Assembly (NCBI RefSeq): GCF_000193735.1
Contig: NZ_AEPF01000138.1
Coordinates: forward strand, 1 to 16,660
DNA: 16,660 nt
Origin: Neisseria sicca 4320
GTDB taxonomy: Bacteria > Pseudomonadota > Gammaproteobacteria > Burkholderiales > Neisseriaceae
Reading direction: 5' to 3'
Shown one piece after another: positions 1 through 5,401 of this stretch. How positions within the stretch are numbered: the first letter of the stretch is position 1; the number at the start of each line of letters is the position of its first letter. The notes beneath the pieces were generated by a model. That model did no database searches and was not told the DNA's origin. It was given only the letters and a program-made list of their open reading frames with translations. The translations under genes were made by a program, and so were the position numbers.

Positions 1-484
1 TTTGGATTTGCTGCCCAACGGCAGTTTGCGCGAACCTTTGTCGCGGCTGGATTCGGTAGATGCGGTTGTTGTCAGCGGCGGTAAGGCGGATACATCGTTT
101 GCGCCGTCTGAAAATATGTTCCACAGCCGTATCGAAACGGGACAAATTTACCGTTTGAACCAGCCGTCTGAAACACTGGACACAGGTCGTCTGAAAAAGC
201 AAACCGTCGCCGCCGTGGCAGGTATCGCCAAGCCGGAGCGTTTTTTCGATTCGTTGCGGAACATGGGCATCACGTTGAACCAAACCGTCGCGCTGCCCGA
301 CCATGCCGACATCGCAGCGGCAGATTTGCCCAATGCGGATGCGGTGATTATTACGGAAAAGGATGCGGTCAAGTTTTCAGACGACCTCAATATGAATCAT
401 GTATGGGTTTTGCCCGTTTGTGCGATAATCGAACCTGATTTGGCGGCATTTGTATCAGAAATGTTAGAATCCAAACGCTTATAG
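1..484 (+). CDS. lpxK: Tetraacyldisaccharide 4'-kinase, C-terminal part (5' end outside window)
   Basis: LpxK phosphorylates the 4' position of the lipid A disaccharide at the inner membrane, a late step of lipid A synthesis. The frame is open from the first bases, so the gene starts upstream; about 160 residues are present, roughly the C-terminal half of a protein usually near 330-345 residues. The family segment ITEKDAVKF lies near the C-terminus, preceded by a region of the type AGIAKPERFFDSL that is also typical of LpxK. The stop is TAG at 482-484. The fragment holds four DUS-type sequences in 484 bases, two of them the 10-mer GCCGTCTGAA rather than the dialect seen elsewhere. kdsB, a KDO pathway gene, lies 1.6 kb downstream. 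Identity is from remembered family motifs; the N-terminal P-loop is not in view. Confidence 0.9.
   Translation, partial: LDLLPNGSLREPLSRLDSVDAVVVSGGKADTSFAPSENMFHSRIETGQIYRLNQPSETLDTGRLKKQTVAAVAGIAKPERFFDSLRNMGITLNQTVALPDHADIAAADLPNADAVIITEKDAVKFSDDLNMNHVWVLPVCAIIEPDLAAFVSEMLESKRL
103..172 (+). repeat. Two GCCGTCTGAA DUS 10-mers inside lpxK
   Basis: GCCGTCTGAA occurs at 103-112 and again at 163-172, both within lpxK coding sequence. This is the 10-base DUS core of meningococcus, gonococcus and relatives. I saw no other intact copies in the window, where the GTCGTCTGAA form dominates. Confidence 0.8.
184..195 (+). repeat. DUS (AGGTCGTCTGAA) inside lpxK
   Basis: Exact 12-mer in coding sequence, read in frame as Gly-Arg-Leu-Lys. 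It lies 12 bases after a GCCGTCTGAA copy, so both DUS variants sit side by side. Confidence 0.85.
376..387 (-). repeat. DUS, reverse orientation, inside lpxK
   Basis: TTCAGACGACCT, the exact reverse complement of AGGTCGTCTGAA, read in frame as part of Phe-Ser-Asp-Asp-Leu just after the TEKDAVK motif of LpxK. Confidence 0.85.
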
Positions 485-533
485 ATGTTTCCCGGATGTT
501 TTAAAACAGTTCCAAACAACGTAATAGGAGAGA

Positions 534-1214
534 ATGATGAAATTGAAATATTTGCTGGTTTCTTGTGCAGCTTTATTAACTTGCGCTCAAAATGTGGTTG
601 CCAAACAAAGGGCAAGGCCGAGTGATAGTGCTGCGGGTAAATTTCTGGAAATCCAAGGAATAAAGAGCCATTACGCAGATAAGTTAGAAAGCTCTTTGGA
701 GATGGTGGACAAAGAGATCAATGCCCGTTTGTTGTCTATGACTCCTTTAACTCAAAAAGGAAAGATGCGGGCATTGATAAGCCGCTATATTGAGGATATG
801 CATGCCGAATTGACCCATCCTGAGATGGAAAGAGAATGGCTGGATCAAGAAAAACGTGCCGTACAAAAAGTATTCACTCAAGAAGAAGTCGATGTGATCA
901 ACCGGTTTTTCTCTTCAGCCCAAGGGAAAAATATTTTGAAGAAGATGAGAAATCGCCAACGGCGCGGCGGAAGCATCAGAAATTATTTGAGCCGCTCGGA
1001 AATTGAGAAGATTTCCGAAGCATTTGGAGATGGCGCCGGAAAATCTGCGCTTGGAAAAATAGAGCGGTTCAATAAACTGAATGATAAGATTATTCAAAGA
1101 ACTTTGAGCGATAATTTCAGCAGTGCAAGCGATAGATATACGCCTGCTTTTGAGGAACAGGCACATCGTCTTTTGAGCAAAGGCAATAAATTTTTACCGA
1201 AATTTTTCAAATAA
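534..1214 (+). CDS. Exported DUF2059-like protein, divergent paralogue (function unknown)
   Basis: 226 residues with a clear Sec signal peptide: MMKLKY, a hydrophobic stretch at about 6-19, and likely cleavage after Val-Val-Ala23. The mature protein is basic and looks helical. Residues 113-138 (VFTQEEVD then NRFFSS..GK.ILKKM) align with the most conserved segment of the next gene (VYTQEEVN then IGFYST..GQSIMDK). The two proteins also share the MMKLK start, so this looks like a diverged tandem duplicate of a DUF2059 protein. A good ribosome site (AGGAGAG) precedes the ATG at 534. The gene follows lpxK by 49 bases with no obvious terminator, so it may share its transcript. The role is unknown; a periplasmic location is inferred from the signal peptide only. 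Confidence 0.8.
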   Translation: MMKLKYLLVSCAALLTCAQNVVAKQRARPSDSAAGKFLEIQGIKSHYADKLESSLEMVDKEINARLLSMTPLTQKGKMRALISRYIEDMHAELTHPEMEREWLDQEKRAVQKVFTQEEVDVINRFFSSAQGKNILKKMRNRQRRGGSIRNYLSRSEIEKISEAFGDGAGKSALGKIERFNKLNDKIIQRTLSDNFSSASDRYTPAFEEQAHRLLSKGNKFLPKFFK

Positions 1215-1260
1215 CGCTTCGGACGTCTGAAAATATTTATTTTTTGTTGAAAGGAAAAGA

Positions 1261-1839
1261 ATGATGAAACTGAAAACCTTATTATTGCCCCTCGCCACCT
1301 TTGCATTGTGCGCCAACGCATTTGCCGCCCCGCCCAGCGATGCGTCGCTGGAGCGTCTGTTTGAAGTGCAGAAGATGGATGCCCTGTTAGACCAGTCTTT
1401 CCAAAGCATGGAGGGCATTGTGCTTTCCGATCCGAATGTACAGAAATTTTTGAAAGATGCGCCGGAAGACAAACGTCCTCAGTTGGAAGCAGCTTTGAAA
1501 AATCATGCAAATCGTATAGTTGCCGAAATCAATACGCCGCAAGTACGCGCCCAGTTGCGTAAAGCGACTTTAGACGGCATGAAGACGGTTTATACGCAAG
1601 AAGAAGTCAACGCATTGATTGGCTTTTACAGCACGGCGGTAGGTCAATCGATAATGGACAAAACGCCGCGCTATCTTGAGGCAACGGTGAAACCTATGAT
1701 GGACATTCTTGCCGATAAATACACCCAATCCAACCAAAGCGCAAACCTGAGACGTGAAATCCGCCAAATCATGTGCGACGGCAAAAATCCTGCCCAAGCC
1801 TGCGCCAAACAGCCGAACAAACCGGCACGGAAAAAATAA
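1261..1839 (+). CDS. DUF2059 domain-containing periplasmic protein
   Basis: 192 residues with a signal peptide (MMKLKTLLLPL...) and an Ala-rich cleavage region near Ala22/Ala23, so probably periplasmic. The segment VYTQEEVNALIGFYSTAVGQ (residues 110-129) followed by SIMDK is the hallmark of DUF2059, a helical domain without an assigned activity. The C-terminus is basic (NKPARKK). The ribosome site AAGGAAAAGA precedes an ATGATG pair; the first ATG is chosen because the upstream paralogue also begins Met-Met-Lys-Leu-Lys. Only 46 bases separate the two paralogues, and that gap holds a degenerate DUS (GGACGTCTGAAA). Confidence 0.88.
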   Translation: MMKLKTLLLPLATFALCANAFAAPPSDASLERLFEVQKMDALLDQSFQSMEGIVLSDPNVQKFLKDAPEDKRPQLEAALKNHANRIVAEINTPQVRAQLRKATLDGMKTVYTQEEVNALIGFYSTAVGQSIMDKTPRYLEATVKPMMDILADKYTQSNQSANLRREIRQIMCDGKNPAQACAKQPNKPARKK

Positions 1840-1848
1840 TGCCGCTTG

Positions 1849-1860
1849 AGGTCGTCTGAA
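1849..1860 (+). repeat. DUS downstream of the DUF2059 gene
   Basis: Exact AGGTCGTCTGAA lying 9 bases after the stop of the DUF2059 gene and continuing directly into a 24-base tandem repeat. It has no inverted partner, so it is unlikely to terminate transcription alone. Confidence 0.85.
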
Positions 1861-1908
1861 AACGAGCGAAGCAAGTTTCGCCAAAACGAGCGAAGCGAGC
1901 TTCGCTAA
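1861..1908 (+). repeat. Two tandem 24-bp units (DUS-tail repeat)
   Basis: Units at 1861-1884 and 1885-1908 both begin AACGAGCGAAGC and end in TTCGC(C/T)AA, differing at three positions by eye. The second unit contains GCGAAG-CGAG-CTTCGC, a short hairpin. Related sequence follows the DUS-type cores at 7088 and 13247. Confidence 0.75.
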
Positions 1909-1933
1909 AACCATCAAACCCGAAAGAAACCCC

Positions 1934-2116
1934 ATGGAAAAAAAATTCTTAGACATCCTCGTCTGCCCCGTTACCAAAGGCAGGCTGGAATATCATCAGG
2001 ACAAACAGGAATTGTGGAGCCGTCAGGCGAAGCTGGCTTACCCGATTAAAGACGGCATTCCCTATATGCTGGAAAACGAAGCACGAGCGTTGAGCGAAGA
2101 GGAACTCAAAGCATGA
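1934..2116 (+). CDS. Trm112/YcaR-family small protein
   Basis: 60 residues beginning [20 protein letters not shown] and continuing to [11 protein letters not shown], the pattern of the bacterial Trm112-like (YcaR) family. Relatives in eukaryotes and archaea bind zinc and activate methyltransferases; this copy has only one cysteine (Cys11), as is common in proteobacterial members, so zinc binding is doubtful. Its stop overlaps the kdsB start in an ATGA (2113-2116), which indicates translational coupling; the pairing of this family with kdsB or lpxK is frequent in proteobacteria. The ATG is preceded by GAAAGAAA. The function here is unproven. Confidence 0.85.
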
Positions 2117-2874
2117 CCGAATTTGTTGTATTGATTCCGGCGCGGCTGGATTCATCGCGCCTGCCCGGAAAAGCCTTGGCGGATATTCACGGCAAACCGA
2201 TGGTCGTGCGCGTTGCCGAACAGGCGGCAAAAAGCAAAGCCGCGCGCGTCGTCGTTGCCACCGACCATCCCGATATTCAGACGGCCTGTCAGGCGCACGG
2301 CGTCGAAGTCGTTATGACTTCAAACCGGCACGAAAGCGGCACGACCCGCCTTGCCGAAGCCGCTGCCGCGCTGAAACTGCCGCAACATCTGGTGGTTGTC
2401 AACGTACAGGGCGACGAGCCGCTGATTGCCCCCGAACTCATCGACCGCACTGCCGAAGTCTTGGTGGAAAACAACGTGCAGATGGCGACCGCGGCGCACG
2501 AATTGCACGATTTCGACGAATTTATGAATCCCAATGTCGTCAAAGTCGTCCTCGACAAAAACCGCAACGCCATCTACTTCAGCCGCGCCCCGATTCCCTA
2601 TCCGCGCGATGCCATGCGTGCCGAAAAACGCGAATTGCCCGCCGAAACCGCCGTCCTGCGCCATATCGGCATCTACGCCTACCGCGCCGGTTTCCTGCAA
2701 CGCTATGCCGAAATGAGCGTCTCGCCGCTGGAAACCATCGAATCACTAGAACAACTGCGCGTCCTGTGGCACGGCTACCCGATTGCCGTCGAAACCACCA
2801 AAGAAGCCCCCGCAGCCGGTGTGGATACGCAAGAGGATTTGGACAGGGTCAGGGCCGTCTTCGAGGTCGTCTGA
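2113..2874 (+). CDS. kdsB: 3-deoxy-manno-octulosonate cytidylyltransferase (CMP-KDO synthetase)
   Basis: KdsB joins KDO to CMP in the cytoplasm, making the donor for the first inner-core sugar of lipooligosaccharide. The 253 residues match the usual length of about 250. Visible motifs are the nucleotide-binding [13 protein letters not shown] at residues 8-20, VATDHPDI near 48-55 and VQGDEP at 98-103, which contains the metal-binding Asp. Translation starts within the upstream Trm112-like gene (ATGA overlap), so the two are probably coupled. The last codons Glu-Val-Val-stop are read from a DUS: the TGA of AGGTCGTCTGAA is the stop codon. The next gene begins 10 bases later. Confidence 0.96.
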
Positions 2875-2875
2875 A
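2864..2875 (+). repeat. DUS supplying the kdsB stop codon
   Basis: Exact AGGTCGTCTGAA covers the last three sense codons and the TGA stop of kdsB. Its A-rich tail runs into the ribosome site (GAAAGGAA) of the following gene. Confidence 0.9.
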
Positions 2876-2884
2876 AGGAAAAAC

Positions 2885-3403
2885 ATGACCGATTTACGCC
2901 ATTTTAGCCGCGAAGAGCAAAAACTGCTTGCCGATGTTGCCCTGCTGGTTCAAAAAGACGATCAAGAGTTTAACTATGAGATGTTGAAAGCCGCCGCGCC
3001 GGACGAAGCCAGCGGCGAGTTTTGGTTCCGTATGGCGGAAACGCTCAGTACGCTGCCGCCCAACCGTTCGCTGGATTTGCGTTTGAACGGCGGCAGGCTG
3101 ACGGTTGCCGTGTCGATTTTGTCGGTATTGCTGCAAGATAATCCCGAGGTTCCGCAGCTTTGGGCGCAAAAGGTAATTGCGCTTAACTACTTGGCACATG
3201 GGCATCAGACGCGCGCGCGCGGTTTGGCGCAACAGGCGGACAAGGCGGCGGAAGCCAACGAGGAAGAATATTTGGCGAAGACTTTATCGCAAAACCTGCT
3301 TTCCACTTTGAAAGACGCATTGGAGCGTTTCCCCGAAGACACATGGTTTGCCGAAATGCGCGATGACGCATGGAAACATTTCGGCGCGGAACAGGTCGTC
3401 TGA
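2885..3403 (+). CDS. Conserved hypothetical protein between kdsB and adk
   Basis: 172 residues from the ATG at 2885, chosen because it has the ribosome site AAGGAAAA and because longer in-frame starts would lie inside kdsB. The protein has no signal peptide or membrane segment and is rich in helix-forming residues (LLADVALLVQ, VAVSILSVLLQ, NEEEYLAKTLSQNLLSTL), which suggests a helical-repeat or TPR-like cytoplasmic protein; this is weak inference. I do not recognise a named family. The spacing of 10 bases to kdsB implies one transcript. Like kdsB, it ends Gln-Val-Val-stop inside a DUS. Confidence 0.8.
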   Translation: MTDLRHFSREEQKLLADVALLVQKDDQEFNYEMLKAAAPDEASGEFWFRMAETLSTLPPNRSLDLRLNGGRLTVAVSILSVLLQDNPEVPQLWAQKVIALNYLAHGHQTRARGLAQQADKAAEANEEEYLAKTLSQNLLSTLKDALERFPEDTWFAEMRDDAWKHFGAEQVV

Positions 3404-3404
3404 A
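3393..3404 (+). repeat. DUS supplying the stop codon of the kdsB-adk intervening gene
   Basis: Exact AGGTCGTCTGAA; its TGA at 3401-3403 is the stop codon. The adk promoter -35 box starts four bases beyond it. Confidence 0.9.
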
Positions 3405-3407
3405 GTT

Positions 3408-3436
3408 TTGAACGATAAACGCAAGCCGTGTAAAAT
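3408..3436 (+). promoter_or_regulatory. Probable sigma-70 promoter of adk
   Basis: TTGAAC at 3408-3413 and TAAAAT at 3431-3436 are separated by exactly 17 bases. Transcription would start near 3443, giving a leader of about 43 bases. A short inverted repeat, ATTTGAA (3438-3444) and TTCAAAT (3451-3457), straddles the expected start. Confidence 0.65.
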
Positions 3437-3485
3437 CATTTGAATCACGTTTCAAATCCATATCACTTAACAAAAAGGAACACCC

Positions 3486-4133
3486 ATGAAAGTATTATTG
3501 TTAGGCGCGCCGGGCGCGGGTAAAGGCACTCAGGCACAATTCATCACCGCTGCGTTCGGCATTCCGCAAATTTCCACCGGCGATATGCTCCGCGCTGCGA
3601 TTAAAGCAGGCACGCCGCTGGGTTTGGAAGCGAAAAAAATCATTGACGAAGGCGGCTTGGTGCGCGACGACATCATCATCGGCATGGTGAAAGAACGCAT
3701 CGCGCAAGACGACTGCAAAAACGGTTTCCTGTTCGACGGCTTCCCGCGCACGCTGGCACAAGCCGAAGCGATGGTTGAAGCAGGCGTGGATTTGGATGCC
3801 GTGGTTGAAATCGACGTACCCGACAGCGTGATTGTCGACCGCATGAGCGGCCGCCGCGTTCACTTGGCTTCCGGCCGCACCTACCACGTTACCTACAATC
3901 CGCCCAAAGTCGAAGGCAAAGACGACTTAACCGGCGAAGATTTGATTCAGCGCGACGACGACAAAGAAGAAACCGTCAAAAAACGCCTTGCCGTTTACCA
4001 CGAGCAAACCGAAGTGCTGGTCGATTTTTACAGCAAGCTGGAAGGCGAACACGCGCCGAAATACATCAAGGTTGACGGCACTCAGCCGGTAGAAGCCGTG
4101 AAAGCCGAAGTATTGGGCGCATTGGGCAAATAA
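3486..4133 (+). CDS. adk: Adenylate kinase
   Basis: Adk interconverts ATP + AMP and 2 ADP in the cytoplasm and is essential. The 215 residues match the long bacterial form. The P-loop is GAPGAGKGT at residues 7-15, the AMP-binding segment STGDMLR is at 30-36 and DGFPRT is at 84-89. The LID begins near GRRVHLASGRTYH and carries no four-cysteine cluster, so it is the zinc-free type usual in Gram-negatives. A ribosome site (AAAGGA) lies just upstream. The gene has its own promoter and is followed by a DUS-based hairpin, so it is probably monocistronic. Confidence 0.97.
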   Translation: MKVLLLGAPGAGKGTQAQFITAAFGIPQISTGDMLRAAIKAGTPLGLEAKKIIDEGGLVRDDIIIGMVKERIAQDDCKNGFLFDGFPRTLAQAEAMVEAGVDLDAVVEIDVPDSVIVDRMSGRRVHLASGRTYHVTYNPPKVEGKDDLTGEDLIQRDDDKEETVKKRLAVYHEQTEVLVDFYSKLEGEHAPKYIKVDGTQPVEAVKAEVLGALGK

Positions 4134-4140
4134 ATTGAAA

Positions 4141-4206
4141 AGGTCGTACCCACGGGCAGGCTTCGCACTCTGAAAACAGAAAGTCAGGTTTTCAGACGAC
4201 CTGTTT
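4141..4206 (+). terminator. adk terminator: DUS inverted repeat with a split left arm
   Basis: The right arm is an intact reverse DUS (GTTTTCAGACGACCT, 4188-4202) followed by GTTTTT. The left arm is broken into AGGTCGT (4141-4147) and CTGAAAAC (4170-4177) by a 22-nt insertion at 4148-4169. The hairpin can still form as an 8-bp inner stem plus a 7-bp outer stem with a one-sided 22-nt bulge. It begins 8 bases after the adk stop. Confidence 0.7.
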
Positions 4207-4246
4207 TTGATAAACAGCGTGTTGCAACCGAAAAATAATCATTCGG

Positions 4247-4352
4247 CGTCATTCCCGCGCAGGCGGGAATCCATTTCTGAATTTGGGTAATCGCTGTTTA
4301 AATCTGATGAACTGAGTTTTATCAATGGATTCCCGCCTGCGCGGGAATGACG
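4247..4352. repeat. dRS3-RS-dRS3 block (neisserial intergenic mosaic type)
   Basis: ATTCCCGCGCAGGCGGGAAT at 4251-4270 and ATTCCCGCCTGCGCGGGAAT at 4329-4348 both fit the dRS3 pattern ATTCCC-N8-GGGAAT. They sit as inverted 29-bp arms (4247-4275 and 4324-4352) around a 48-bp spacer. This layout matches the dRS3-flanked RS units called NIMEs in Neisseria genomes. dRS3 is known as an integration target of filamentous phage in meningococcus; no phage is present here. Confidence 0.85.
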
Positions 4353-4379
4353 GCTGATGTACCGGTTCGAATTCATCTG

Positions 4380-4438
4380 AAACAGTTTGTCGGGGCTTGA
4401 GTCAGCGTAGGCGGACATCAATGCCCGACCTACTGTTT
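4380..4438. repeat. Imperfect inverted repeat between dRS3 block and Correia element
   Basis: AAACAGTTTGTCGGGGC (4380-4396) pairs imperfectly with GCCCGACCTACTGTTT (4423-4438) around a 26-base centre. It could be a small or decayed intergenic repeat or an mRNA hairpin. I do not recognise the family. Confidence 0.45.
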
Positions 4439-4451
4439 GAATTTACGTTGT

Positions 4452-4607
4452 TATAGTGGATTAACAAAAATCAGGACAAGGCGACGAAGCCGCAGACAGT
4501 ACAGATAGTACGGAACCGATTCACTTGGTGCTTCAGCACCTTAGAGAATCGTTCTCTTTGAGCTAAGGCGAGGCAACGCCGTACTGGTTTAAAGTTAATC
4601 CGCTATA
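4452..4607. mobile_element. Full-length Correia repeat enclosed element (CREE/NEMIS)
   Basis: 156 bp bounded by TATAGTGGATTAAC on the left and the inverted, slightly diverged GTTAATCCGCTATA on the right, each starting with the TA expected from target duplication. The interior carries the characteristic hairpins GGTGCT-TC-AGCACC and AGAGAA-TCG-TTCTCT. Correia elements are non-autonomous, MITE-like repeats of Neisseria; full-length ones are known to bind IHF, to be cut by RNase III when transcribed, and sometimes to provide promoters. This one ends 49 bases before pyrF. No transposase is present. Confidence 0.93.
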
Positions 4608-4609
4608 CT
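4604..4609 (+). promoter_or_regulatory. Possible pyrF -10 box at the right end of the Correia element
   Basis: TATACT spans the junction between the Correia end and flanking DNA, matching the -10 consensus at five of six positions. No convincing -35 box sits 16-18 bases upstream. A start near 4616 would give a pyrF leader of about 40 bases. Outward promoters at Correia ends are known in Neisseria; use of this one is inference. Confidence 0.35.
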
Positions 4610-4625
4610 GCGAAAAAGACGATAA

Positions 4626-4637
4626 AAGTCGTCTGAA
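4626..4637 (+). repeat. One-mismatch DUS in the pyrF leader
   Basis: AAGTCGTCTGAA keeps the 10-base core GTCGTCTGAA but has A for G at position 2. AGACGA at 4617-4622 pairs with TCGTCT at 4629-4634 to make a small hairpin just upstream of pyrF. Confidence 0.6.
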
Positions 4638-4656
4638 AACCCAAAACGAAAACACC

Positions 4657-5388
4657 ATGAATCCTTTAATCACCGACTTCCAAACTCCGCAACAACGCAC
4701 CCCCGTCATTGTTGCCCTTGATTTTGCCAACGAAAAAGACACGCTCGGATTCGTCCGCAACCTTGATCCGGCGTTGTGCCAAATCAAAATCGGCAAAGAG
4801 CTGTTTACCGCGACGGGGCGTAGTTTGGCGGAAAGCCTGATTCATCAGGGTTTCAAACTCTTTCTCGATTTGAAATACCACGACATTCCCCACACCGTCG
4901 CGCAGGCGTGCAAAGTCGCCGCCGACATGGGCGTATGGATGGTCGATATGCACGCATCGGGCGGCCGCCGCATGATGGAAGCCGCCGCCGAAGCCGTTGC
5001 CGGATACGGCACGAAGCCGCTCCTAATCGGCGTAACCGTGTTGACCAGTATGGAACAAAGCGATTTGGCGGAAATCGGTTTGAACATCGCCCCTGAAGAG
5101 CAAGTCATCCGCTTGGCGAAACTGGCGCAAAGTTCGGGCTTGGACGGCGTGGTCTGCTCCGCCCAAGAAGCCGCGCCGCTGCGCCGCGAATTGGGACAGG
5201 ATTTTGTCTTGGTAACGCCCGGCATCCGTTTGGACGTTGCCGGCAACAACGACGACCAACGCCGCATCATGACGCCCGCCGAGGCATTGACGGCAGGTTC
5301 GACTTATCTGGTGATGGGCCGCCCCGTTACCCAAGCCGCCGATCCGGTAGCCGTATTGCGCGAAGTGAACCGCGTGGCGAACGCTTAA
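4657..5388 (+). CDS. pyrF: Orotidine 5'-phosphate decarboxylase
   Basis: PyrF converts OMP to UMP, the last step of de novo pyrimidine synthesis, in the cytoplasm. The 243 residues fit the bacterial length. The substrate strand VIVALDF is at residues 17-23, Lys44 lies in QIKIGKELF, and the catalytic Asp71-x-Lys73-x-x-Asp76 set sits in DLKYHDIP. VTPGIR and MGRPVTQA near the C-terminus are the phosphate-binding loops. No strong ribosome site precedes the ATG. The TAA stop overlaps the first base of a DUS, and the next gene starts 13 bases later, so the two are probably cotranscribed. The upstream flank is a Correia element. Confidence 0.96.
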   Translation: MNPLITDFQTPQQRTPVIVALDFANEKDTLGFVRNLDPALCQIKIGKELFTATGRSLAESLIHQGFKLFLDLKYHDIPHTVAQACKVAADMGVWMVDMHASGGRRMMEAAAEAVAGYGTKPLLIGVTVLTSMEQSDLAEIGLNIAPEEQVIRLAKLAQSSGLDGVVCSAQEAAPLRRELGQDFVLVTPGIRLDVAGNNDDQRRIMTPAEALTAGSTYLVMGRPVTQAADPVAVLREVNRVANA

Positions 5389-5399
5389 GGTCGTCTGAA
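5388..5399 (+). repeat. DUS filling the pyrF-downstream gene junction
   Basis: Exact AGGTCGTCTGAA begins on the last base of the pyrF stop and ends two bases before the next ATG. It occupies nearly the whole 13-base gap where a ribosome site would normally lie. Confidence 0.9.
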
Positions 5400-5401
5400 A
5401 T

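Noticed and set aside
564..570. Possible lipobox (Leu-Val-Ser-Cys11) in the first DUF2059-like protein
   Set aside because: The cysteine at position 11 leaves too short a hydrophobic stretch for a lipoprotein signal; a standard signal peptide ending near Ala23 fits better.
1861..1908. Tandem 24-base units as a CRISPR array
   Set aside because: The two units are directly adjacent with no spacer, and there are no cas genes in the window.
4239..4421. 60-residue minus-strand frame over the dRS3 block
   Set aside because: Its HSRAGGNP and DSRLRGND peptides are simply translations of dRS3 repeats, and there is no ribosome site or other coding signal.
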